Source: JAAZAI01 sp050942875
Lineage (GTDB): Bacteria; Verrucomicrobiota; Kiritimatiellia; RFP12; UBA3636
DNA length: 16,989 bases
Direction of reading: 5' to 3'
Assembly (NCBI GenBank): GCA_050942875.1
Contig: JBMNOD010000076.1
Location: 1 to 16,989 of the forward strand
Part shown: piece after piece, positions 6,851 through 14,750 of the stretch
Layout: each line of letters begins with the position of its first letter
How positions within the stretch are numbered: the stretch's first letter is position 1
Notes under the pieces: model-generated
The model's input: the letters and a program-made list of their open reading frames with translations, nothing else
Told to the model about the DNA's origin: nothing
Databases searched by the model: none
Program-made: the position numbers and the translations under genes

Positions 6851-8680
6851 ATGAACAAAGACTTTCTCCAGCGCATCGCTTCTTCGCCTCTCGTCTTCGA
6901 TGGCGCCATGGGCACCATGATTTACCAGAAAGGCGTCTTTGTCAACGTCTGCTACGACGAACTTTGCCTCTCCCGCCCCTCGCTCATCGCTGAAATCCAC
7001 CGCGACTACGTGTCCGCCGGCGCCGACGTGATCGAAACGAACACCTTTGGCGCCAACCGCATCAAGCTCGCCGAATTCGGCCTTGCCGAGAGGCTCGCCG
7101 AGATCAACGCCGCCGGCGTGGCGCTTGCCCGCCAGGAAGCGGGCGACGGCGTCTTCGTCGCGGGAGCCTGCGGCCCCTGCTCCGTCCGCGGCGCTGGCCT
7201 CGACACACGCATCGGCATCGTCGAGGATGTGTTCGCCGAGCAGGCCGGACACCTGGCCAAGGCCGGCGCCGACGTGATCATCCTCGAAACGTTCCACGAT
7301 GTCGAGGAGCTCCTCCTCGCGGCGCGCGCCGCGCGCCGCAGCGGCCTCCCCGTCGTCGCCTCGGTCTCTCCCGCTGCGTTTGAGACGACGCCTCTCGGCA
7401 CCGTCCTCGGGCGCCTGGACGCTTCGCCGGATGTCGATGTCGTCGGAATCAACTGCCACTACGGCCCGGCCGAGATGCTTGAGCCCGTGCGACAAGCCCG
7501 GGCCGTTGTCCGCAAACCCTTGATCGTCATGCCCAACGCCGGCGGTCCCCATGAGGTCGGCGGTCGTTCGCTTTATCTCACCAGCCCCGAGTATTTCACT
7601 GAATACGCCAAGAAGCACATCGAACTTGGCGTCAATGGCGTTGGCGGCTGTTGCGGCACCACGCCTGACCACGTTCGCATGGCGGCCCGGGCCGTCCACG
7701 TCCTTTCCGGCGTCAAACGCCACGTGGACATCCAAACCGTTGACATGCCGGCTCAGGCGGCCAAATCGGAAGCCGTCCCGTTCGGCGAGAAATCCTCCTT
7801 CGCCGAGAAGCTTGCCAAGGGCCGTCGCGTGACGTCGGTCGAAATCCTTCCGCCGCGTTCGATTCAGGGCCTTGACGGCTTCCTCGAAAAATGCCGGAGT
7901 TGCGAGGGGGCGGGGGTCGATGCCGTGAACCTTCCCGACGGCCCGCGCGCCAGCGCCCGCATGAGCGTGATTGCGACGGCTTTCGCCATGCGCACCGCAG
8001 GTCTCGCCATCGAGCCCATCCCCCATTGCTGTTGCCGCGACCGCAACCTCATCGGGCTTCAGTCGGACATCCTGGGCGGCGCCGGTCTTGGTCTGAAGAC
8101 GTGGCTCTTCATCACCGGCGACCCGCCCAAGCTCGGCAACTACCCCGACGCCGCGGGCGTCTTCGACGTCGACGCCGTGGGCCTCGTCCGTCTTTGCGCC
8201 AACCTCAACCGCGGATTCGACGCCGCCGCCCAGCCGCTCGACGGGCCTGTGCCTTTCGTCATGGGTGTCGGCCTCAATCCCGTCGCCGTCGATCTCGATC
8301 GTGAAATCGCGCACTTCGAGGCCAAGGTCGCCGCCGGCGCCGAGTATGCCATTACCCAGCCCGTCTTTGACGTCGAGGCGTTGCTCCGTTTCCTTGATCG
8401 CCTGGAAAAGCGTTCGCTTCTGATCCCCATCGTCATTGGCGTCTATCCCTTGCTTTCAGCCAAGAACGCCGATTTCATGAACCAGTACGTCCCTGGCGTC
8501 CATGTTCCGGATTTCATCATCGAAAAGCTCCGCAAGTGCAAGGCCAAGGAGGACGCCATTGCCACGGGCGTTGCCATTGCACGCGACACCCTGACGCGCC
8601 TTGACTCGGCTCCGATTGCCGGTTTCCAGGTCAGCGCGCCCCTTGGACGCACCGACATCGCCTTGGAGGTGTTGGGCTAG
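6851..8680 (+). CDS. Bifunctional homocysteine S-methyltransferase / methylenetetrahydrofolate reductase
   Basis: A 609-residue cytoplasmic fusion, close to the usual length of YitJ-type proteins. Residues about 1-295 are a homocysteine methyltransferase barrel (FDGAMGTMIY at 17-26) with the three zinc-binding cysteines in place: C202 in GINCHYGP and C267-C268 in GGCCGTTP. Residues about 320-605 are the FAD-dependent reductase that makes 5-methyl-tetrahydrofolate, with VTSVEILPPRS (327-337, including the conserved Glu) and AEYAITQPVFD (497-507). The cobalamin and methyltetrahydrofolate-binding domains of MetH are absent. The protein thus links methyl supply and methionine synthesis in one chain, though the true methyl donor of this family is not fully settled. 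It starts 3 bases after the LptF/G gene without its own ribosome-binding site, so translation is probably coupled. Confidence 0.93.
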   Translation: MNKDFLQRIASSPLVFDGAMGTMIYQKGVFVNVCYDELCLSRPSLIAEIHRDYVSAGADVIETNTFGANRIKLAEFGLAERLAEINAAGVALARQEAGDGVFVAGACGPCSVRGAGLDTRIGIVEDVFAEQAGHLAKAGADVIILETFHDVEELLLAARAARRSGLPVVASVSPAAFETTPLGTVLGRLDASPDVDVVGINCHYGPAEMLEPVRQARAVVRKPLIVMPNAGGPHEVGGRSLYLTSPEYFTEYAKKHIELGVNGVGGCCGTTPDHVRMAARAVHVLSGVKRHVDIQTVDMPAQAAKSEAVPFGEKSSFAEKLAKGRRVTSVEILPPRSIQGLDGFLEKCRSCEGAGVDAVNLPDGPRASARMSVIATAFAMRTAGLAIEPIPHCCCRDRNLIGLQSDILGGAGLGLKTWLFITGDPPKLGNYPDAAGVFDVDAVGLVRLCANLNRGFDAAAQPLDGPVPFVMGVGLNPVAVDLDREIAHFEAKVAAGAEYAITQPVFDVEALLRFLDRLEKRSLLIPIVIGVYPLLSAKNADFMNQYVPGVHVPDFIIEKLRKCKAKEDAIATGVAIARDTLTRLDSAPIAGFQVSAPLGRTDIALEVLG

Positions 8681-8688
8681 TCGCCGGC

Positions 8689-8720
8689 CGCCGTTTTGGA
8701 GGCGGAACCCCAAAACGGCG
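8689..8720 (+). terminator. Probable terminator hairpin after the LptF/G-methyltransferase operon
   Basis: CGCCGTTTTGG (8689-8699) pairs perfectly with 8710-8720 around a 10-base loop, followed by a short pyrimidine stretch (ATCTTTCCTTTC). It lies 9 bases after the stop codon and ahead of the mutL promoter, which suits an intrinsic terminator with a weak T-tract. Confidence 0.65.
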
Positions 8721-8743
8721 ATCTTTCCTTTCAACGGCCGATT

Positions 8744-8752
8744 TGCTAAAAT
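8744..8752 (+). promoter_or_regulatory. Putative extended -10 promoter of mutL (leaderless)
   Basis: TGC followed by TAAAAT (8747-8752) is an extended -10 element. It ends 6 bases before the ATG at 8759, so transcription would begin at the start codon. No good -35 box and no ribosome-binding site are present. The spacing equals that at the sigma-factor gene. Confidence 0.45.
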
Positions 8753-8758
8753 CCGGGC

Positions 8759-9271
8759 ATGAGCGGTGCCGAAGGTTCCAAGATCAGAATGCTGTCGACC
8801 CACGTGGCGAACAAGATCGCCGCGGGGGAGGTCGTCGAACGTCCGGCCTCGGTCGTCAAGGAGCTCCTTGAAAACGCCCTTGACGCCGGGGCGACGCGAA
8901 TCGACATCGTTGTCACCGCAGGCGGACGCAGGCTTGTCAGCGTCGCCGACAACGGCAGCGGCATGAACCGCGACGACGCCATCATGGCCGTCGAACGGCA
9001 GGCCACCAGCAAGATACGCGACGTGGACGACATTGAAACGATCGCCACGCTCGGCTTCCGAGGCGAGGCGCTTGCCTCCATCGCCTCCGTCTCGCGTTTC
9101 ACGCTGGGCACCCGACGCCCGGAAGACGATTCTGGCACCGAGGTGACCATCATCGGCGGGACGCTTCAGGACGTCCGGGACTGCGGCTGCCCGTCGGGAA
9201 CGTGCATTGAGGTGCGCGACCTCTTTTTCAATGTCCCGGCACGCCGCAAATTCTTGCGCGCGTACGACTGA
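8759..9271 (+). pseudogene. mutL: mutL, N-terminal fragment (frameshifted)
   Basis: The first 170 residues of the DNA mismatch-repair protein MutL, a GHKL-type ATPase that links mismatch recognition by MutS to strand removal. ATPase motifs are intact: HVANKIAAGEVVERPASVVK, catalytic E35 and N39 in KELLENALDAGA, DNGSGM (64-69), TSKI and GFRGEALASI (99-108). The frame ends at TGA 9269-9271 directly after NVPARRKFLRAYD, while the rest of MutL continues one base further on in the next frame. The start at 8759 is supported because the conserved IR of the first MutL strand precedes the next ATG (8789). As read, this fragment lacks most of the transducer domain and the dimerisation domain and should not work alone. 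Confidence 0.9.
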
Positions 9272-10571
9272 GCAGGCTCACATCCGCAACGTCTTTGTCG
9301 TCCACGCCATCGCGCACCACGACGTGGCGTTTTCGCTCAAGTGCGACGGCGACTTCGCCTGTCAGCTTGCCGCCGCCGATACGTTGCACGACCGCATCCT
9401 CGACATCGCCGGCATCGACGAGCTTGAGCGCCTCGTCCCGGTGGACTGCACCCTCGGCGCCATCCGCGTTTACGGCTACGCGGGGCTGCCAAGCTGGACA
9501 CGCAGCGACCGCAGCGGCCAATACATCTACGTCAACCGCCGTCCCGCCATTGCCCCCGTCGTGCTTGCCGCCATCACCGAGGCGTATCCGAAGCTTGAGG
9601 ACAACCGAAAGCCCATCCTTTATCTTTTCATCGACCTGCCACCCGACCAGGTGGATGTGAACGTCCACCCGACAAAGCGGGAAGTGCGCTTCCGCTGTCT
9701 CTCCGACGTGCGCGAGGCCGTCATCGCGGCGCTGTCCTCGGCTCTCAACCGTGCAGGCGTCGCCGCTGCGCCGCCTGCCGTTGCCCCGGGCTTTCCGCCG
9801 TCGCCGTCGCCAGCGCCGCCCGGGGAACCTTCCGCCACGCCGCGGCCGCAGGCCGTCGGCCCGGTCGCGCCCCCCGTTCGACCTGCGCCTTCCTTTTCAT
9901 TTTCATCAGCCGGAGCGCCGCCGCCGTCGGTTGCTCCCCCGGTCGAGCCGGCCTTCGCCGAACCGACCGTGGAAATGCCCGACGGTTCGCCGTGGACGCG
10001 TTTTCGAATCATCGGCCGCCTTTCCACGGGCTACGTGCTGCTGGAGACAAACGACGGCTACACCGTCGTCGATCCCGCAGCGGCCCATGAACGCGTGCTC
10101 TATGAAAAGCTCCTGCGCATCGCCGATGGCGCGCCCCGCCTTTCCCAGCGGCTGCTCATCCCGCAGTCTGTCGAGATGAAGCCGCTCGATCATCGGCGCG
10201 TCGAAGGCGTCCTGTCCGTGCTGACGGAAATGGGGTTCGGCATCGCGCCTTTTGGCAAATCGACTTTCATTGTCGACGCCGTCCCCGACGCCCTTGCCGG
10301 CATTTCGTGCGAAGCGGTGCTGCTTGACACGGCGGCCGCGCTCGACGATGCAGGGTCAAGCCGACGCGGACGCGAACGCTGGCGAGAGGAGCTCGTCGCC
10401 AAAGCGGCGAGCAGCGCCTGCGTACGCACCCGCGGCCCGCTCTCGACGAAGGAGATGAACGCCATCGTCATTGAGCTGGCGGCTTGCGAAATGCCCTACG
10501 TCAGCCCCGCGGGAAGACCCACGATGATCTTCACCTCATTCCGCGAACTCGACCGGCGCTTCGGGCGTTAA
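9207..10571 (+). pseudogene. mutL: mutL, C-terminal fragment (frameshifted)
   Basis: Homology resumes at about 9273 with EQAHIRNVF; the open frame extends back to a TTG at 9207 only by chance overlap with the first fragment. It holds the rest of the transducer domain (IYVNRRPAI, then DVNVHPTKREVRF), a Pro/Ala/Ser linker (about 9765-9975) and the C-terminal dimerisation domain. The endonuclease motif DQHA(X)2E(X)4E reads DPAAAHERVLYE (10071-10106), and CPHGRP reads SPAGRP (10503-10520), so the metal-binding His, Cys and His are gone while the Asp and both Glu stay. The last 36 bases overlap a convergent gene. Joined with the first fragment, the protein would be about 603 residues, a normal MutL length. 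Confidence 0.9.
9262..9275 (+). other. Frameshift junction in mutL
   Basis: The first frame reads TAC GAC TGA; the second continues GAG CAG GCT CAC after one extra T. Inserting AC to restore GAC ACT GAG gives Y-D-T-E-Q-A-H-I, which fits MutL proteins, so the simplest explanation is loss of one AC from an ACAC pair. No slippery heptamer or RF2-like CTT-TGA site is present. Confidence 0.75.
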
Positions 10572-11270
10572 AGCGCGGAGTTTCACGAGCCCCACAACCG
10601 CATCCACCGCACCGGCTCCTGACTTGGGGCTGGCGATGAAGTCCACGCCGGAGAAATCCTGGAAGCCGATCGCGGGGTTTGTAAAGGCGGCGGTCCGCAT
10701 CCCGACCATCATCGCATGGAGCACAGACGTCGCACTGGCCACGATCGCCGTGCAGAGGCGGGCGTTGAGCTTGAGCGCGTGCGCGGCGCGGCTCCAGATG
10801 TCGTCAGGATATTCGCCAAAGTTGGCGGTACGATCGGTTTTGAGCACGATGGCGCCTTCAAGGCCGAGCTCGGCGATGCGCGCCTCGACAATGCCCGGTG
10901 TGCGCATCGTCACGAAAGCAACTTGGGCATTGGCATCAAGCACGTGCTTGCAAATCGTTTGGATGGTCGAATTGGCCGGAGCCGTCTCCGCCGCTTCGTC
11001 CATGTCGGCGGAAATCGAGGCGGCCGCCTCCTCCAGCTCGGCTTCGGGACCCAGAGACGCACGCAAGGCGTCCGTTGCGTTTTTTCCAAAGAAACGACGC
11101 ACAAAAGCGCCTTCGTCAGCCTTGACCCCGGCAGCCTCAAGCACCTTGGCGCAAGCCTTCTTCAAAGCGCCGATTCCATCAATCAACGCATAGTCGAAAT
11201 CCACAACGAGTCCACGGGCGCGCTTGACCACGACGGTCTTTTTCTTCTTGTCTGCGGTTTTTTCTGGCAT
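10536..11270 (-). CDS. Degenerate HAD-like hydrolase family protein
   Basis: A 244-residue protein resembling HAD-superfamily phosphatases, which use an Asp nucleophile on small phosphorylated substrates. Numbering from ATG 11270, motif I is VVDFDYALID with D24 and D26, where the family normally has DxDGTLxD. Motif II is probably the Thr of VAFVTMRT, and a Lys lies in VLKTDRT. The motif IV region reads VASATSVLHAMMVGM, without the acidic pair that binds magnesium, so activity is doubtful. The N-terminus is Lys-rich (KTADKKKKTVVVKR), perhaps a nucleic-acid-contacting tail. The ATG follows TAGGAG at a 9-base spacing. Its 3' end overlaps the end of mutL on the other strand by 36 bases. Family assignment is moderate; substrate is unknown. 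Confidence 0.7.
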   Translation of the reverse strand: MPEKTADKKKKTVVVKRARGLVVDFDYALIDGIGALKKACAKVLEAAGVKADEGAFVRRFFGKNATDALRASLGPEAELEEAAASISADMDEAAETAPANSTIQTICKHVLDANAQVAFVTMRTPGIVEARIAELGLEGAIVLKTDRTANFGEYPDDIWSRAAHALKLNARLCTAIVASATSVLHAMMVGMRTAAFTNPAIGFQDFSGVDFIASPKSGAGAVDAVVGLVKLRALTPEAPVEFAE

Positions 11271-11333
11271 CAATGAAATCTCCTAAATGGGTTAAACAGC
11301 GCCGGGTTATTGAGATGACGCTAAAACGCATGC

Positions 11334-11363
11334 ACTATACACTAGATTCTTGCACTCCGTCAA
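11334..11363 (-). promoter_or_regulatory. Promoter of the HAD-like gene
   Basis: On the minus strand TTGACG (11358-11363), an 18-base spacer and TATAGT (11334-11339) are near-consensus. The leader of about 57 bases ends in TAGGAG at 11280-11285 before the ATG at 11270. Confidence 0.65.
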
Positions 11364-11381
11364 ACGACAGCGGAAACTAGC

Positions 11382-11402
11382 CACTGGCCACTGGCCGCTG
11401 GC
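11382..11402 (-). repeat. Three tandem CACTGGC-type heptamers
   Basis: Two perfect CACTGGC units and one CGCTGGC follow each other in the 199-base gap between the xylanase stop and the HAD-like gene promoter. The reverse complement resembles GGCCAGTGGCCAGTGG tracts common between genes in some environmental genomes. Nothing else is recognised between 11403 and 11469. Confidence 0.7.
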
Positions 11403-11469
11403 GACGCTTCGAGGCGGGTCGACAAGCGTTCCGAGACCAACCCCGGCGACTGGCCGATTGCATTGTCGA

Positions 11470-14400
11470 CTACCTGCCGATGACGATGCGGAGAGAGAGT
11501 CCCGTCTTCGGGAGTGTGGCCGGCTGGGGAGGATGGCCGGCGACGGTGATCGTGTAGTCGCCGAGGAAGCCGCGCGCGCGCGCATGGCCGTCGGCGCCGG
11601 TGCGGAGCGTCTCGCGGGTCCACCAGTCGTTCAGCACAAGCTGGCGATAGACGGCGAGGCCGGGCTTTTCCGTCCAGTCCCTGCGGAAAAGCGGCGTGTT
11701 GCTCTTCCAGTGGCGCCCGTCCCAAAAGCCCCAGAACGTGACGCTGTCGATCGCCGGATGGCTGAACGCCGCCGTCAGCACGTCGCGCAGGTACATGGCC
11801 TGCTCCTCCGGATTGTCGGAGAGAATGTCGAGCTCGGTGATGGAGAGCGGAACCTGGTAGCGGGCGAGGCGGTCGAAAATCTCGAGGATTTTCTGGGGCG
11901 CCGCCGTGCCGACGCCGAGGTGCCCCTGGATGCCGATGCCGCCCAGGGGGCCGCCATGCTCGAGAACCTTGTCGAGATGCAGTTCGAGGCTCCGCAGCTT
12001 GGTGCCCGCGAGGATCTGGTTCTCGTTGAGGAACAGCTGGGCGTCGGGATCGAGCTCGGCCGCCTGCTTGAACCAGGCCGCCGGCTCGGCCGCGCCGAGG
12101 ATGTCCATGAACTCGTGGTTCGTCGTGGGCTCGTTCATCACGTCCCAGGCGCGGATCTTGCCCTTGTTGGCGGTCACGATGTCGGCGATGTGCTTCTGGA
12201 TTTCGCCGCGCAGTTTGTCGGGGTCGTCGCGAAGCCCGGCGAGGCGCGCCGGGGTTCGGCGGAAGCTGGGCCAGACGAGCGTGTGCCCGCGCACCTCGCA
12301 CCCGTTCGCGAGCGCCCAGTCGATCATCTCCGTCGTCGTTTCACGGAACTTCGGATTCTCCCAGGACGGCCATTTGAGGCCGTTCTCGGGCACCATCAAA
12401 TTGAAAAGCTCGAGGAACTTCTCGCGGTAGATGCGATTGTCCTCGCCCGTGCCCGCGAAGGTCCAGGCATAGACGGCCGACCCCCAGCCAAACGCATGGC
12501 GCGTCATCTCGACCTTGACGTCGGCGTCCGGCACGGGACGGCCCGCGGCATCGACGACGAGAATGTCGATGTCGCCCTTGCGGATCCGGTCGATGCGTTG
12601 GTGCGCGTCGGCGCGCCAGGGGGCGTCCGGCTCGTGCCCGTCGTAGAGCTTCGCCTCCGTGCGTGGCAGAGTCGCGGGATCCACGGCGGAGCCGTAGTTG
12701 TAAAGGCTCAGGCCGCCGATCTCGAAGGTCTGCGGGTCGAGGCCGAACTGGAAGTTGAACGCGTATTGGTTCGCCGCGAAGCTTTCGCGGGAGACGATGA
12801 CGCGCTGCAGCTTGACCCACCCGTCGCCGAGCTTGGCGCGAGGCTTGAATTCGAAGACCTTCGTCCAGGGCTTCCTGTCGAGCTGCAAGGCGTTGACGCA
12901 GAAGGTCTCGCCGAATTCGGAGTCGATCTTGACGCCGCGCATCCAATAGGTCAGCAGCAGAACGTCGCCCTTTTTCAGGGCGACCGGGCACTTTGCGCGC
13001 AATTGCAGATCCCAGACCGCGGGGACCGAGTCGCGCACGGCGACGCGGATGGCGTTTGTGAAGGGCTGGTCGGCCACCGTGAACCGGGTCAGCTCGAACT
13101 TGTCGGTGTCGCCGAAGGGCTGCAGGAAGGCGAACGGGTCGTCGCCGAGCAGGCTCCGCCCCCGCACGCCGCCATGGACGGGGCCGGTCCCGACGGACGC
13201 GGCCGGCGCCGCGGCGGGGGCGTTGGCCGCCGCAAGCTCCTCGGGCAGGGGCGCGGCCGGCGCGGGGCCGGACGCGGCCGTGCACCACGCGACGTCGAGC
13301 GCGCCGCCCTTGACGGAGTAAAGCGCAAGCTGGACGCGGAACTTCGTGGCGCCGGGCGGCCGCGGAAAGGTCTGCGCGACGATCCGCCAGTCCCGGGACG
13401 TGCCTTTGAACGTTTCGAGGGGCAGATGGTCGCCCACCTTCGCGTTCCTGTCGTTCGCGAACATCATCTGGACGGCGCCGGCCATGTAGCCTCGCTCGCC
13501 GCGGACGATGTCCGCCCAGCGGACTTTCGCGGCGACGGTGATCGGGCCGTCGCCGGCTGGCAGGGGAACGAATTGCTGGAGAATGACGCTTTCGCCGGGC
13601 GCATCGACCCGGATCCGCAGGAAGCGGCCGACGGCGTCGGACAGCATCTCGACGGCGCCCTGTTCGCCGGTCGAACGGTACCAGTGGTCGGGAAGACCGT
13701 TGCCGTCGAGATCGAGCAGCGTCGGGTTTTTGAGCAGCTGGGGTTTGGGCGTCGGCGCGGGGAGCGGCGGCGACGCAGGCGCGGCACGAGCCGTCGTTGC
13801 CGCCGCCTTGGGCTTGGAAGGCGCTGAAAGCAGCGAAGGCTCGCGCAGCTTGACGGCCAGGAACTCCGAAGGCGTCATGAACACGCAGCCCTGGTCTTTG
13901 AGAAACTGGACCGCCTTGACGAATTCGGCGCGTTGCTTGCCGCCCCAGCCATTGGGATGCCCCTGGAGGACGATGTATTGCAAGTCCTTGCCATAGGCGT
14001 TGAACGCGTCGATGAGCTGGGCGCTGTTGGGCTTCATGACGGGAGACTCGAGATCCAGGCGCCGTTCGAGGCTCCGGCGGCGATCCGTCGTCGCCCGCGC
14101 CGGCCCGTAGAACCACGAGGTGATTTCGGGAAAGGCGTCCAGCGCCCGGGCGGTCGTGCCGTCGAACTGGTTGAAGGGGCTGCCGAACGCCTTGAGGTCG
14201 AAGCCCAGCTTCTGCCTGGCGAGCCGCTGGGTCTTCCCGAGGGATTCGATCTGCTCCTCCAGAGACGGCCCGGCGAACTCGGTTCTGCGCCGGCCGCCTT
14301 CCCGGGGGAATTCCCGATGGCTGTAGCCGTGGTTCCAGAATTCGACGATCCCTTCGTCGTGCAGCGCCTTGATCCATTCGCAAAATTCCGGGCTGGCGTC

Positions 14401-14718
14401 TTCGAGCGAATTGCCGATGATCCCCAGCGAGGCCTTGACCTCCAGCTTGCGAATCGTGTCGATGAACGCCGTGAAGTTGCCGGAAACGGCTTGCCCCTTC
14501 GCCGGATCGGCGCCGCGCGGCGTCAGGTCGTCCATCTTGAGGATGACGATCGGCGCGGCGGCGGGGGGCGCGGCGGCGGGCGTGGCGGGGTCGGCACGGC
14601 CCCACGAGGAGGGGATGGCGGAAAACGCGACGAGGGCGGCGAGCAGGCGCGCAGCCCGGGCCGTGCGCCCGGAACGCGGCGTTCGAGCGGCAAAGGGGTG
14701 GGAAAAGTTCGAAATCAT
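11470..14718 (-). CDS. Secreted polysaccharide deacetylase-CBM-CBM-GH10 endo-xylanase
   Basis: A 1082-residue secreted enzyme. Residues 1-42: signal peptide with twin-basic start and hydrophobic ARLLAALVAFSAI. About 56-290: NodB/CE4-like polysaccharide deacetylase, with D63-D64 in KMDD and H130/H134 in NHGYSH as metal and base candidates. Then a Pro/Ala linker, a jelly-roll carbohydrate-binding-like module (about 330-480), a second Ala/Pro linker, another such module (about 515-675), and a GH10 barrel (about 735-1035): ENGLKW, VRGHTLVW, acid/base E863 in WDVMNEP, nucleophile E962 in ITELD, WGFWD near 996. A short beta-rich tail follows. GH10 enzymes cut internal beta-1,4-xylan bonds; the deacetylase may strip acetyl groups from the same polymer. 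It starts 32 bases after the stop of the lectin-like gene, with no obvious ribosome-binding site. Binding module families are not assigned. Confidence 0.93.
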   Translation of the reverse strand: MISNFSHPFAARTPRSGRTARAARLLAALVAFSAIPSSWGRADPATPAAAPPAAAPIVILKMDDLTPRGADPAKGQAVSGNFTAFIDTIRKLEVKASLGIIGNSLEDASPEFCEWIKALHDEGIVEFWNHGYSHREFPREGGRRRTEFAGPSLEEQIESLGKTQRLARQKLGFDLKAFGSPFNQFDGTTARALDAFPEITSWFYGPARATTDRRRSLERRLDLESPVMKPNSAQLIDAFNAYGKDLQYIVLQGHPNGWGGKQRAEFVKAVQFLKDQGCVFMTPSEFLAVKLREPSLLSAPSKPKAAATTARAAPASPPLPAPTPKPQLLKNPTLLDLDGNGLPDHWYRSTGEQGAVEMLSDAVGRFLRIRVDAPGESVILQQFVPLPAGDGPITVAAKVRWADIVRGERGYMAGAVQMMFANDRNAKVGDHLPLETFKGTSRDWRIVAQTFPRPPGATKFRVQLALYSVKGGALDVAWCTAASGPAPAAPLPEELAAANAPAAAPAASVGTGPVHGGVRGRSLLGDDPFAFLQPFGDTDKFELTRFTVADQPFTNAIRVAVRDSVPAVWDLQLRAKCPVALKKGDVLLLTYWMRGVKIDSEFGETFCVNALQLDRKPWTKVFEFKPRAKLGDGWVKLQRVIVSRESFAANQYAFNFQFGLDPQTFEIGGLSLYNYGSAVDPATLPRTEAKLYDGHEPDAPWRADAHQRIDRIRKGDIDILVVDAAGRPVPDADVKVEMTRHAFGWGSAVYAWTFAGTGEDNRIYREKFLELFNLMVPENGLKWPSWENPKFRETTTEMIDWALANGCEVRGHTLVWPSFRRTPARLAGLRDDPDKLRGEIQKHIADIVTANKGKIRAWDVMNEPTTNHEFMDILGAAEPAAWFKQAAELDPDAQLFLNENQILAGTKLRSLELHLDKVLEHGGPLGGIGIQGHLGVGTAAPQKILEIFDRLARYQVPLSITELDILSDNPEEQAMYLRDVLTAAFSHPAIDSVTFWGFWDGRHWKSNTPLFRRDWTEKPGLAVYRQLVLNDWWTRETLRTGADGHARARGFLGDYTITVAGHPPQPATLPKTGLSLRIVIGR

Positions 14719-14750
14719 GTTGTTTTCGGCCTGTCGCCGGCTTTTGATTG

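Noticed and set aside
5720..8314. Minus-strand open frame of 864 codons opposite LptF/G and the methyltransferase-reductase
   Set aside because: It has low-complexity Asp/Gly/Ala/Val composition without a domain, while both plus-strand genes have complete family motifs.
9262..9275. Programmed +1 frameshifting of mutL, as in the RF2 gene
   Set aside because: The site reads GAC TGA G, which does not allow tRNA re-pairing after a +1 shift, and no upstream Shine-Dalgarno-like stimulator or CTT codon is present. A 2-base deletion is simpler.
11350..13827. Plus-strand open frame of 825 codons opposite the xylanase
   Set aside because: It is a shadow of the GH10 gene, with repetitive Arg/Glu/Val composition, no ribosome-binding site and no recognisable domain.
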